A stretch of DNA of 64,000 bases, taken from contig CAVTON010000001.1 of assembly GCA_963736455.1 (NCBI GenBank), positions 372,001 to 436,000 on the forward strand, read 5' to 3'. This document shows, one piece after another, positions 17,341 through 25,656 of the stretch (within the stretch, counting starts at the first letter, position 1; each line of letters begins with the position of its first letter). The stretch comes from DAHUXD01 sp963736455 (GTDB lineage Bacteria > Acidobacteriota > Thermoanaerobaculia > UBA5066 > Gp7-AA6). A program made the translations under genes and the position numbers. The notes beneath the pieces were generated by a model. It was not told where the DNA came from. It saw nothing but the letters and a program-made list of their open reading frames with translations, and did no database searches.

Positions 17341-18129
17341 CTAGCTCGCGGGCGCGTGGAAGGTCATCGAGACGAGGCCGAACTTGAGGACGTCGCCGTT
17401 CTGGACCGCGATCGGAACCCCGGTCGTGAGCCGGTTGCCGTTGACGTAGGTCCCGTTCATCACGCCGATCTCTTCCATGACGTAATACGTGTCGCTCATC
17501 TGATAGAGCTTGGCATGGCGTCGCGACGTCGAGCGCTGCGGGTCGAGAGGAGTGAGGTCGACGTCCGGCGTGATCCCCGTGACGGGGTCGCTGCGGCCGA
17601 CGAGGGTGTCGCCCTCGCGGTTCAGGAAGAACTCCGCCGTCGGGTCGTCGCAGACGAGGCGGCAGGCGTTCTGTTCCGGCGCCACCTTGCGGGGAACGGG
17701 CTTCTCCTCCTCCGGAACGCGGCGTCCCACCGCCTCCTCGAGCATCGCCGTGACCTCGCGCAGGCGGCGCGAGAGCTTGCGCATCATGCGCACCGCGATC
17801 TCCGTGTTGCTCTTCAGCATCGCGTCGAACGTGGCCCCGTTGATGCGGACGAGGTCCACGTCGGTCCTGGCGCGCGCGGAGGCCGAGCGCGGGACGTCCT
17901 CGAGCACGCTCATCTCGCCGAAGAAGTCGCCCTTCTCGAGCGTCGAGAGCACGCGCGTCTCGCCGCCGATCGACTTCAGAAGCTCCACCGTGCCCGACTG
18001 GATGATGTACATGTCGGTGCCGATGTCGCCCTCGGAGAAAATGATGTCTCCCATGAGATGGCTGACGAGATACTTCTCGTAGGGATTCTTCCCGCCGCCC
18101 CCCGGCCCCGATTTGAAGACGGCCTTCAC
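17341..18129 (-). CDS. cyclic nucleotide-binding plus FHA domain protein
   Basis: A 262-residue cytoplasmic regulator. A CRP-like effector domain spans about 20-125 (YLVSHLMGDIIFSEGDIGTDMY..., KGDFFGEMSVLEDVPRSAS, the phosphate-binding cassette). A linker follows, then a C-terminal FHA domain at about 170-260 with the phosphothreonine-binding residues GRS (178-180), SRRH (202-205) and NGTYVNG (225-231). There is no DNA-binding domain, so it probably couples cNMP to a phosphothreonine partner. The GTG at 18129 overlaps the ldcA stop (GTGA). No kinase is adjacent. Confidence 0.87.
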   Translation of the reverse strand: MKAVFKSGPGGGGKNPYEKYLVSHLMGDIIFSEGDIGTDMYIIQSGTVELLKSIGGETRVLSTLEKGDFFGEMSVLEDVPRSASARARTDVDLVRINGATFDAMLKSNTEIAVRMMRKLSRRLREVTAMLEEAVGRRVPEEEKPVPRKVAPEQNACRLVCDDPTAEFFLNREGDTLVGRSDPVTGITPDVDLTPLDPQRSTSRRHAKLYQMSDTYYVMEEIGVMNGTYVNGNRLTTGVPIAVQNGDVLKFGLVSMTFHAPAS

Positions 18130-19061
18130 GGACGGCACGCCGACTCCTCGGCCTCGGCCGGGCCACCGAACTCGAGGATTCCCTTGGAGGCGTCCACGCG
18201 GACCGGCCGGCCGAGCGGAAGGGTCCGCGTCCGTGCGAGATGTCCCGCCGGAAAGCCGCAAACGACAGGAAACGGCGCCCCGGAGAAGTAGTCGTGCAGC
18301 CAGGCGGCGACGGCCTCTGGAGACTCGCCGCCGCGCGCGCCGGGCGAAATCGAGCCGATGACCATGGCTTGCAGTCCGTCGAGGGTACCCGACCGCTCCA
18401 GCTGGGTCAACATTCGATCGAGCCGGTATGTGTCCTCGCCCACATCTTCCCAGAACAGCACCGCTCCCCGGCCCGAGATGGCCTCGGGCGTGCCGCAGAG
18501 CGACGCGAGGATCGAGAGGCATCCTCCCGTCAGCGGTCCCTCGCCGCGGCCGGCCGCGAGGATCTCCCCGTCGGCGAACCGATGAGCCGAAGGCGTTCCG
18601 CCGGACAGGACGTGCTCCCAGTCCAGGCCTTCCTCCTCCGCCATCGAGACCGCGACCATGGGTCCGTAGTAGGACGCGAGTCCGCAATTCCGCGACAGGT
18701 AGGCGAAGAACGCGGTCAGATCGGATCCCCCGAGGTGGATGCGCGGACGCTCCCGGATCTCGTCCGGATCGAGCAGACCGAGGACGCGCGATGCGCCGTA
18801 GCCGCCCCGGGCAAAGAAGATCGCCTCGACGTCGGGCCGCCGGAGGAGCTCCCGGTAGCCCTCGGCGCGCTCGGAGTCGGAGCCTGCGAGAAAACCCCGC
18901 CGCGCGGCGGCGTTCGCGGCGAGGACGACGCGATACCCGCGCCTCTCGAGGCTCTCGACGCCTCGCGCCAGCCGGGCCGGATCCACGGGACCGGAGATCG
19001 CGGCGACACCGACCGTGCCGCCGCGCTCGAGCGGAGGAGGAAACCGGAGCGGTGGCATCAC
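18126..19061 (-). CDS. LD-carboxypeptidase (muramoyltetrapeptide carboxypeptidase, S66 family)
   Basis: A 311-residue serine peptidase that removes the terminal D-Ala from tetrapeptide stems during murein recycling. Family marks: GGTVGVAAISGPVD near the N-terminus, FFARGGYGASRVL, the nucleophile-bearing HLGGSDLTAFF (Ser113, where the family usually has 'GYSD'), the glutamate region LFWEDVGEDTYRLDRML, and the histidine of GFPAGHL. No signal peptide, consistent with cytoplasmic LdcA. Located just downstream of rnpB. Confidence 0.9.
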   Translation of the reverse strand: MMPPLRFPPPLERGGTVGVAAISGPVDPARLARGVESLERRGYRVVLAANAAARRGFLAGSDSERAEGYRELLRRPDVEAIFFARGGYGASRVLGLLDPDEIRERPRIHLGGSDLTAFFAYLSRNCGLASYYGPMVAVSMAEEEGLDWEHVLSGGTPSAHRFADGEILAAGRGEGPLTGGCLSILASLCGTPEAISGRGAVLFWEDVGEDTYRLDRMLTQLERSGTLDGLQAMVIGSISPGARGGESPEAVAAWLHDYFSGAPFPVVCGFPAGHLARTRTLPLGRPVRVDASKGILEFGGPAEAEESACRP

Positions 19062-19073
19062 TCGCCCTTCAAG

Positions 19074-19474
19074 AGCCCCGAGCGGGCCGATAAGCCGAAT
19101 TCTGTACCCCGGCGGGTCTCCCCGGCCGGGGCCGCGATCATTCCTCTGGGCCCGAGGTCGCCCTCGGGCTCGAGCAGCCGACCCGGAGACAGCTCACGAG
19201 ATGTGAGGCGGGACGGGCGCCCACTGTCTCCCTATTTGGCCTTGCTCCGCATGGGGTTTACCGTGCCCCCGCCGTTGCCGGCGGAGCGGTGCGCTCTTAC
19301 CGCACCGTTTCACCCTTGCCGTCCTTTCGGAAGGCGGTCTCTTCTCTGTGGCACTTTCCTTCGCGTCGCCGCGACCGGGGGTTACCCGGCATGCCGCCCG
19401 TGTGGAGTTCGGACTTTCCTCTCCGGGCTCCCGTTGAATGGAGCTCGGAGCGATCGCGTGGCCCGCTCGGAGCC
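19074..19474 (-). ncRNA. rnpB: RNase P RNA (bacterial type A)
   Basis: Catalytic RNA that matures tRNA 5' ends. On the minus strand the diagnostic GAGGAAAGTCCGAACTCC, GGGTAACCCCCGG, AAGGAAAGTGCCACAGAGA, AAGGTGAAACGGTGCGGTAAGAGC, GGCAAACCCCATGCGG and CAGAATTCGGCTTATC elements occur in the correct order. P1 is formed by GAGCGGGCC (19468-19460) with GGCCCGCTC (19088-19080). It extends outward by pairing GGCTCC with GGGGCT, which fixes the 5' end near 19474 and the 3' end near 19074. About 400 nt, normal for type A. Confidence 0.97.
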
Positions 19475-19480
19475 AGGGCC

Positions 19481-19486
19481 ATTCTA
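19481..19486 (-). promoter_or_regulatory. -10 box of rnpB (TAGAAT)
   Basis: TAGAAT ends six bases before the P1-defined 5' end of rnpB. Because the RNA end is fixed by structure, this spacing is good internal evidence that TAGAAT is a working -10 hexamer here. The -35 is poor (TTTTCG with a 15-base spacer). Confidence 0.6.
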
Positions 19487-19509
19487 CACGGAACGCTTCT
19501 CCGAAAACC

Positions 19510-20109
19510 TCAGGCCTTGCCGAGCAGCCGGCGCGGGTGCTTGAGCCGGAAGAAGAGGACGCCGAGCGCATGGACCACCCTCCGTCGCTCGAGGATCAGC
19601 AGGAAGGCGAGTGCGCCGATCAGGATCGCCGTAAACCACGGCACGAAGAAGACGAGCGCACCGAGCGCGATCGCCAGGGCATCCTCGGCCAGGGAGACCG
19701 CGAGCTGAGCAAGGCCGCGGGTTGCCGCGGTGGACGTCAGCCGCGTGGTCGATTTGACGACGTGGGTCGCCAGGGTCGCCGCCGCTCCGGCGAACGCCAG
19801 GCCGAACCGCGGAACCGTCGAGGTCTCCGGCACGGCTGCGAGCGTCAGCATCGCCCCGACGACCGGACGCAGGACCGTCTGGAGCAGGTTCCAGAGATGG
19901 TCGACGATGGGAATCTTGTCGGCGACGAATTCCGCCAGAAACAGAATCAGAGCGGCCGTCAGGGCGAAGTGGCTGGCGAGAAGGGGCGCGGTCGTGCCGG
20001 GAAACTCGAGCGGCTGAAGGAGAAAGAGGCCGTTGAACAGCAGCAGGATGGCCCAGGCGTTCAGTCCGGCGGAGGCCGAAAGGCCGAGGCCGGTGAGGAT
20101 CGCGGTCAA
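19510..20109 (-). CDS. DUF4126 integral membrane protein
   Basis: A 199-residue hydrophobic protein. It begins LTAILTGLGLSASAGLNAWAILLL and continues with FVADKIPIVDHLWNLLQTVLRPVVGAML and HVVKSTTRLTSTAATRG, the conserved pattern of the DUF4126 family of inner-membrane proteins of unknown role. The TTG start at 20109 overlaps the stop of the upstream J-domain gene (TTGA). The C-terminus is short and basic (RLKHPRRLLGKA). Confidence 0.82.
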   Translation of the reverse strand: MTAILTGLGLSASAGLNAWAILLLFNGLFLLQPLEFPGTTAPLLASHFALTAALILFLAEFVADKIPIVDHLWNLLQTVLRPVVGAMLTLAAVPETSTVPRFGLAFAGAAATLATHVVKSTTRLTSTAATRGLAQLAVSLAEDALAIALGALVFFVPWFTAILIGALAFLLILERRRVVHALGVLFFRLKHPRRLLGKA

Positions 20110-21731
20110 CCGCGATGCCGGAAAAGGCGAGAGAGCAGACCCGACGGCTGCGGGGCCTGCGACGCCCCGTCCTCGGCGGCCGGAGCGGGCTCGGCCGCGG
20201 GGACTGCGGCTGCCGTTTCCGGCCCAGGGACCGGCGAGCCGGCCTGAGCCTCCACCGCCCGGTGCAGCAGCCCCTCGTTTTCGGGGGAGGGATCGAGCGA
20301 CACGGCGCGCCGCGCGAACGGCTCGGCCTCGTGCGGCCGCTTGTGGTCGAGGAGAGCCCGGGCCGCCTCCACCGAGAAGGAGACACGGCGGCTGTCCAGC
20401 CGTGCCGCTTCCTTGAGGTTCGCCAGGCCCTGATCGGTCCAGTTCGGATTCTTCAGCTCGACCTGCGAAAGCGTGTAGCGAAACTCGGCGTTGTCGGGCA
20501 CGAAGCGCACGGCCTCGCGCAGCATCTCGACCGCCGGGTGATAGTCCTTGGCCTCGATGAGCTCCTTCGCACGCCGGAAATTCTGGGCGGCGAGCTTCTT
20601 GCGCATCTCCGGGTTGGCCTCCACGTTGATCACCGGCGCGGGAGCCGCATCGAGGCTCTGGTCGTAGAGAGCCCGCTTCTCGGGGTCCGAGAGGGACTCG
20701 TACGCCTTCTTCATCCGTTCGAAGACGGCCGTCAGCTCCTTCTCGAAGCGTGCGAGGTCCTCGCGATGGCGCAGGTCCGGGTGGAAGAGCCGGCTGCGTT
20801 CGAAGTACGCCTCGGCAATCTTCTCCGGCGGCGCCTCGCGCGGGACGCCGAGCAGCTCGTAGTGCGTCAGCCAGTCGATCCGGCGATACGTGTTCTTGAC
20901 GAGCTCCGCGTGGCCCGGCGACCGCTCGGCCGGAGCGACGGAGACCTCGACGTTCAGCCCGTGGAAGCCGCCGCGTCCGCTGGCCGGCCGCTGCGCGCCG
21001 TCCTGCTTCCATTCGACGATTCCGCAGGAAACCAGCGCATAGAGAATCTTCGCCATCGCCGCGCGGGACGTGCCCGCGATCTTCAGCAGCGAGTCGACGT
21101 CGAGGATGCCGTCGATCCGGGAGAGCAGGTACGCCTCCTGCGGAGCGAGCGGCAGGTACTGATAGCGCGACATCGGGTCGGTCGCCAGCATCGGCACGCG
21201 GTGTCCGTCGCCGAGCCGGTCCCGGAAGAAGTCGCTCTCGGGCAGGCGCCGAAGCCCCTCGACGATGACGGCCGCGGTCGACAGAGTCAGGGCGACGTCC
21301 GGGTCCAGAACTCCCTGCGACGCCTGAAACTTGTACTCGCCCGTGTCCCAGGCAAACGTCGAGAAGACGATCTCCTCCACGAGCCGCCGCATCTCCGCGT
21401 CGAGGACCGTCCGGGACACCAGGCCGCGCTCGATCAGGATCTTGCCGAGCCGCGCCCTTCCCTGCTTGGTCACGGTCTCGAGCGCCCAGTTCAGGTCGGT
21501 GTCCGTGATCCAGCCGCGCCGCTTCAGGAAGGCTCCGATCCGCTGCCCCTCCCGCGACGAGGTGGCCGTCCGCAACTCGCCCTTCTCGAAGAACAGGTGC
21601 CGGGTCTCGTCGCCGTGGACGAGGGAGAGCGTCCCCTTCAGGGTCTCGAGAAAGATCCGGCGCAGGACCTGCGGCAGCGGGGTCTCCGACAGAGACCCGC
21701 GGAAACCGGCGGTGGTCGCGGGGGTGCTCAT
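20106..21731 (-). CDS. DUF4388 / MshEN-like / J-domain / TPR protein
   Basis: A 541-residue cytoplasmic multidomain protein. The N-terminus (about 8-60) is DUF4388-like (FRGSLSETPLPQVLRRIF...GTLSLVHGDETRHLFFEKGEL). Residues 64-115 hold two repeats (RIGAFLKRRGWITDTDLNWAL and RLGKILIERGLVSRTVLDAE) that match the 'RLGxxLxxxGxxS/TxxxL' pattern of MshEN c-di-GMP modules. A J domain follows at about 288-358 with HPD at 317-319, then TPR-like helices at 370-490 and an Ala/Pro tail. J domains recruit Hsp70, so it may link a nucleotide signal to a chaperone. Overlaps DUF4126 by TTGA. Confidence 0.82.
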   Translation of the reverse strand: MSTPATTAGFRGSLSETPLPQVLRRIFLETLKGTLSLVHGDETRHLFFEKGELRTATSSREGQRIGAFLKRRGWITDTDLNWALETVTKQGRARLGKILIERGLVSRTVLDAEMRRLVEEIVFSTFAWDTGEYKFQASQGVLDPDVALTLSTAAVIVEGLRRLPESDFFRDRLGDGHRVPMLATDPMSRYQYLPLAPQEAYLLSRIDGILDVDSLLKIAGTSRAAMAKILYALVSCGIVEWKQDGAQRPASGRGGFHGLNVEVSVAPAERSPGHAELVKNTYRRIDWLTHYELLGVPREAPPEKIAEAYFERSRLFHPDLRHREDLARFEKELTAVFERMKKAYESLSDPEKRALYDQSLDAAPAPVINVEANPEMRKKLAAQNFRRAKELIEAKDYHPAVEMLREAVRFVPDNAEFRYTLSQVELKNPNWTDQGLANLKEAARLDSRRVSFSVEAARALLDHKRPHEAEPFARRAVSLDPSPENEGLLHRAVEAQAGSPVPGPETAAAVPAAEPAPAAEDGASQAPQPSGLLSRLFRHRG

Positions 21732-21784
21732 GGCGTCTGACGACTCGCGCGCAGGATGAATGAGGGTAGCAGAATCCCGCGGCT

Positions 21785-23593
21785 TCAGCGCACGCCGGTG
21801 ACCGCGGGATGGTTTTTCGAGGTCGTGAAGAAGCGCGGGGCGCCCGAAATCGCGCGCCGGGCGGCTTCCGGCGTGGCGTATCGGCCCCAGAGCACCCGGA
21901 AGCAGGTGCGGCCCTGATACGAGGTGGCGAGGACCCACATCGTGCCGGCCGGCCGGTCGTGCTGGAAGGCGTCGACCAGCGAGCCGACTTCACAGGCGAG
22001 CTCCAGCTGGATCGCATAACGCGTCTTCCGATCGGACGAGAGGCGTCGCGCGTCGCGGGCCGCGCGGTCCTGCCAGTACGGCCGCGAGTTCATGCGTCCG
22101 GCGGCCGCCGGGGCGGAGGGAGGCGCAGGCGTCGAGCGCGCCCGCGTCGGAACGGCCGTCGGCGCCTCGGCGGGGACCGCTGCCGCCGGCACGGGGACCG
22201 TGGGCGCGGGCGTCGCCTCGGGGCCGGGACCCACGGGAGTCGTCGGCATCTCGGTGGCCGTGGCCGTCAAAGCGGCGGGGGCTGCCGGCTGGGCGGCCGG
22301 TCCGCGGCCGCGGAGCCAGAGAACCGCCACGACGGCGGCGGCGAGAAGGGCGAGAACCCAGAGGAGCGGCGAACCGGAGCGCTCCGGCGGGCGATCGACG
22401 TCGCCGCCCGAAACCGCATCGAGGGGCCGATCGAAGGCCGCCGCCTCTTCGACGGGCGCGTGCGAAGCGTCCACCGGGGAGACTCGGCCGGGCTCGTCGC
22501 CCAGGCTCGCAAACTCGAGATCGGGCGCGACCGGAGCACGGCCGGAGAACGGGACGTCGACGGGCTCCTCGTCGGCAGTTCCGTCCGCCTCGTCCTCGAA
22601 CTCGTCGCCGAGCTCGCTCGGCCCCTCGCCCGGTTCCGCGTCCTCGACGTCCCGGCGTTCCAGGTCCCACGACCCGCCGGGCTCTTCGAGAATCTCCGTC
22701 GGCCCGGGCGGCTCTTCCTCGCGACGCTCGACGTCCGCGGCCGGCGCTTCTCCCGGTTCTTCCTCCGCTTCTTCGTCTCCTTCCTCTTCCCCGCCTTCCT
22801 CGTCCGCGGCGCCCGCCGGTCCGATCGCCTCGCGTTCGACGTCGGACGGCGCCGGCGGGCGAGACTCCTCCGGTCCCGCGCCGGCGAACGCCGGATGGAC
22901 GAGGCCGAGCGTGACCAGCGCCGCGAGGAGCTTTTCGATGGCAAAGGACTCCGCCGGAGCCTCGCTCGCGATCTCGGCGGCGGTCGACGTTCCGTCGATC
23001 AGACGCACGACCGACTCGGCGTCGGCCGTGAGGCCGAAGGTCGCGAATTCGGCGTCGAAGTTGGCCGCGCGAGCGAGCGGCACGTCGGCCCCGCCGAGGT
23101 GCTTGAGAACGAGGCTGCGGTCGCGCGACCGCAGGAACAGCTCGAGGATCAGTCGCGGGAGCGGCAGCCGGGGCTCGGTCGTCTCCCGCTCGGCTTCGTC
23201 CGTCGGAAGAAAGAAATACTCGCCTTCGAGCCAGGTGAGCAGGTCGGAGAGGATCTCGACCGCCCGGATCTTCTCGCCCCAGCGATATTCGCGGCGGGTG
23301 AGAACCCCCGCCTGGAGGGCCAGAAGCGCCCGGTCCGCTCCTTCCGGCGCGGCGAGCCGTTCGAGCGTGCGCGTGTCGAGCTTTCCGGCGCGAACGAGGA
23401 TGGCGGCCGTGTCGAAGCGGGGGTCCGAGGAGGAGCTGGCGACGAGCTCTCCTCCGGCGATTTCGAACCCCGCGGTCGCGCCGGATCTCGAAAACTGCAG
23501 GGATCCGCTCCCCGCGCCGCGCCAGAGCGTCACGAACGCCGCGAGCACGTCCACCCCGCGCAGGTCGCCTTCGGGCTCGAACGCCGTTCTCAT
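21785..23593 (-). CDS. DUF4388-like protein with acidic linker, one membrane helix and SPOR-like C-terminus
   Basis: A 602-residue protein. The N-terminal 1-235 resembles DUF4388/PATAN-type modules (GSLQFSRSGATAGFEIAGGELVAS). Then come a very acidic low-complexity stretch (about 240-345), a membrane helix at 409-428 (LLWVLALLAAAVVAVLWLRG), a Pro/Ala/Thr-rich spacer and a C-terminal domain at 524-600. That domain (TRYAIQLELACEVGSL...SYQGRTCFRVLWGRYATPEAARRAI) has the SPOR layout, which binds denuded septal glycans. Its ATG/TGA overlaps uvrC, which lies upstream. The topology suggests cytoplasmic input and periplasmic murein contact; function not established. Confidence 0.75.
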   Translation of the reverse strand: MRTAFEPEGDLRGVDVLAAFVTLWRGAGSGSLQFSRSGATAGFEIAGGELVASSSSDPRFDTAAILVRAGKLDTRTLERLAAPEGADRALLALQAGVLTRREYRWGEKIRAVEILSDLLTWLEGEYFFLPTDEAERETTEPRLPLPRLILELFLRSRDRSLVLKHLGGADVPLARAANFDAEFATFGLTADAESVVRLIDGTSTAAEIASEAPAESFAIEKLLAALVTLGLVHPAFAGAGPEESRPPAPSDVEREAIGPAGAADEEGGEEEGDEEAEEEPGEAPAADVERREEEPPGPTEILEEPGGSWDLERRDVEDAEPGEGPSELGDEFEDEADGTADEEPVDVPFSGRAPVAPDLEFASLGDEPGRVSPVDASHAPVEEAAAFDRPLDAVSGGDVDRPPERSGSPLLWVLALLAAAVVAVLWLRGRGPAAQPAAPAALTATATEMPTTPVGPGPEATPAPTVPVPAAAVPAEAPTAVPTRARSTPAPPSAPAAAGRMNSRPYWQDRAARDARRLSSDRKTRYAIQLELACEVGSLVDAFQHDRPAGTMWVLATSYQGRTCFRVLWGRYATPEAARRAISGAPRFFTTSKNHPAVTGVR

Positions 23594-25404
23594 GCTCCGG
23601 CCGCTCCCTCCCCCGAGCCGAGATACGCGGCCACGGCGCGCGCCGTCGTGGGGCCCACGGCCGCGGCGATCTCGCGGGGGTCGGCGACGCGCAGGCCCTT
23701 CACCGAACCGAACCGGCGCAGCAGCAAACGGGCGCGGACCGGACCGATCCCCGGGATCTCCGTCAGGCCGGTCTGGCGCATTCGCTTTCCGCGGCGCTGC
23801 CGGTGCCTCGAGATCGCGAACCGATGCGCCTCGTCCCGGACGCGCTGCACGAGTTGAAGCGCGGGATCCTTTCGCGAGAGACGGATCGGCTCGGGCCGGC
23901 CCGGCGCCCAGAGCTCCTCCTCGCGCTTGGCGAGGCCGACGGCCGGAAGGTCGAGGCCGATCCGGTCGAGAGCGGTCAGCGCCGCCTGGAGCTGCCCGCG
24001 TCCGCCGTCGATCAGGATCAGGTCGGGCATCGGCGATCCTTCCGATTGGAGGCGGCGATACCGGCGATCCACCGCCTCGGCCATGCTCCGGAAGTCGTCC
24101 GGCTCGAGCAGGGTCTGCGACTCGATGTTGAAGAGCCGGTAGTCGGACTTCTTCGGCTTGCCCTCCTCGAACACCACGAGCGAGGCCACGCTGTCCGTCC
24201 CCTGCGTGTGCGAGATGTCGAAGGCCTCGATGCGCCGGGGCGGGATCCCGAGGCCGAGAGCGCGCGCCAGCTTCTCGACGGCGACCGCCTCGTCGCCCGC
24301 GGTCCCGCGGAAACGGACCCGGTGGCGCTCGCGTGCGTTCGTCTCGGCCATGCGGACGCGGTCGGCGGCGTCCCCGCGCTGCGGCGTGCGCACCGCGACC
24401 CTCGCGTTGCGGCGCGCCGCGATGTAGTCCTCGACGAGCTTCGCGCCGGCGATCGCGACCGGGAGGTGGACCTCGGAAGGAAGAAAGGGGTTCGCGTCGT
24501 AGAACTGGGGCAGAAACGCCTCGAGGAACGCCGCCGGGTCGAGCTCCTGCGCCTTTTCGAAGAAGAAGTCGCGCCGGTCCTGAAGCACTCCGCCGCGCAC
24601 GACGAGAACGCAGACGGCGACGTCCTGCCCGGATTCGAAGAATCCGAAGACGTCCACGTTCTCGCCCCGGAGCGACTGGACGACCTGGCTCTCCGAGACG
24701 TCGCGGACCGTGCGAAGGGCGTCGCGGTAGGCCGCGGCCATTTCGAAGTTCTCGGCCTCCGACGAGGCCTGCATCTTCCCGGTCAGGCTCGCCTCGAGCT
24801 CGCGGTTGCGACCCTCGAGGAAGAGCACGACGTCCTCCACGGCGCTCCGGTACGTCTCCCTCGTCGTCAGCCCCGCCACGCAGGGGCCGAGGCAGGCATG
24901 AAGGTCGTAATACAGGCAGGGTCTGGGGAGCTTTCCGTCGATCTCGATCGTGCAGGTGCGGATCTGGAAGTGCCGCGTGATCATCCGCATGATCCGGCGC
25001 GCAAGGCCTCCCCAGAACGGGCCGTAGTAGGAGTGTCCATCCTCCTCGACCCGCCGGGTGACCAGAGCACGCGGCCAGTCCTCGCCGGTCGTGATCTTGA
25101 TGTAGGGATAGGTCTTGTCGTCGCGGAGGCAGACGTTGTACTTCGGGCGGTGCTTCTTGATGAGCGTGTTTTCGAGAAGCAGCGCCTCGAGCTCCGTGCG
25201 CGTCGAGATCGTCTCGACCTCGCGGTGAAGGCGGCGCAGAGCCTCTTCCTTCGCGCCGCCCCCGGCGGGATTGAAGTAAGAGGCGACGCGCTTGCGCAGC
25301 GACAGGGCTTTGCCGACGTAGAGGATCTTCCCCCTGTCGCCGCGGAAGAGATAGACGCCCGGGGAATCCGGCAGATTCTCCGGGCCGCGGCGAGGCTCGA
25401 CCAC
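23590..25404 (-). CDS. uvrC: excinuclease ABC subunit C
   Basis: Dual-incision endonuclease of nucleotide excision repair. The 604-residue protein has an N-terminal GIY-YIG domain (SPGVYLFRGDRGKILYVGKA), the KHRPKYNVCLRDDKTYPYIKIT segment, and RPCLYYDLHACLGPCVAG. A UVR motif lies near 200-235, the RNase H-like C-terminal nuclease (AFDISHTQGTDSVASLVVFE, ILIDGGRGQL) follows, and tandem helix-hairpin-helix motifs (LTEIPGIGPVRARLLL, AAAVGPTTARAVAAYL) close the protein. Start is GTG 25404. uvrB lies about 3 kb away. Confidence 0.96.
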   Translation of the reverse strand: MVEPRRGPENLPDSPGVYLFRGDRGKILYVGKALSLRKRVASYFNPAGGGAKEEALRRLHREVETISTRTELEALLLENTLIKKHRPKYNVCLRDDKTYPYIKITTGEDWPRALVTRRVEEDGHSYYGPFWGGLARRIMRMITRHFQIRTCTIEIDGKLPRPCLYYDLHACLGPCVAGLTTRETYRSAVEDVVLFLEGRNRELEASLTGKMQASSEAENFEMAAAYRDALRTVRDVSESQVVQSLRGENVDVFGFFESGQDVAVCVLVVRGGVLQDRRDFFFEKAQELDPAAFLEAFLPQFYDANPFLPSEVHLPVAIAGAKLVEDYIAARRNARVAVRTPQRGDAADRVRMAETNARERHRVRFRGTAGDEAVAVEKLARALGLGIPPRRIEAFDISHTQGTDSVASLVVFEEGKPKKSDYRLFNIESQTLLEPDDFRSMAEAVDRRYRRLQSEGSPMPDLILIDGGRGQLQAALTALDRIGLDLPAVGLAKREEELWAPGRPEPIRLSRKDPALQLVQRVRDEAHRFAISRHRQRRGKRMRQTGLTEIPGIGPVRARLLLRRFGSVKGLRVADPREIAAAVGPTTARAVAAYLGSGEGAAGA

Positions 25405-25410
25405 GACGTC

Positions 25411-25416
25411 AGTGTA
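25411..25416 (-). promoter_or_regulatory. candidate -10 box of uvrC (TACACT)
   Basis: TACACT on the minus strand six bases before the uvrC GTG. No clear -35. Spacing matches the near-leaderless pattern seen at other genes in the window. Confidence 0.35.
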
Positions 25417-25428
25417 ACCCGAACCCCT

Positions 25429-25629
25429 CGCGGCGGGAAAACGCCGCGTCGTAGCCCGAGCCGAGCAAAGCGAGGGCCGGGCTACGAAGAAGACTCGCGG
25501 CGGGAAAACGCCGCGTCGTAGCCCGAGCCGAGCAAAGCGAGGGCCGGGCTACGAAGAAGACCCGCGGCGGGAAAACGCCGCGTCGTAGCTCGGGCCGAGC
25601 AAAGCGAGGGCCGGGCTACGAAGGAAGCC
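25429..25629. repeat. three tandem 67-bp copies of a REP-like palindromic repeat
   Basis: Three head-to-tail units begin at about 25429, 25496 and 25563 with an exact 67-bp period. Each has GCGGCGGGAAAACGCCGCG, a GCGGCG/CGCCGC hairpin, followed by an imperfect palindrome of about 35 bp running from GTAGCCCGAGCC to GGCCGGGCTAC around GAGCAAAGCGAG. The units are nearly identical; the third has GTAGCTCGGGCC. They fill most of the 252-bp gap between the divergent uvrC and the zinc-ribbon gene. Resembles REP/BIME-type intergenic repeats; no spacers of CRISPR type. Confidence 0.9.
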
Positions 25630-25641
25630 CGTCGCCGGCAG

Positions 25642-25647
25642 TATGAT
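25642..25647 (+). promoter_or_regulatory. candidate -10 box of the zinc-ribbon gene (TATGAT)
   Basis: TATGAT lies nine bases before the ATG at 25657, just after the tandem repeats. No convincing -35 hexamer. It predicts a transcript starting within a few bases of the start codon. Confidence 0.4.
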
Positions 25648-25656
25648 CATCCACGC

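Noticed and set aside
25429..25629. Possible CRISPR array
   Set aside because: The three units are contiguous and nearly identical over the full 67 bp, with no variable spacers and no cas genes.
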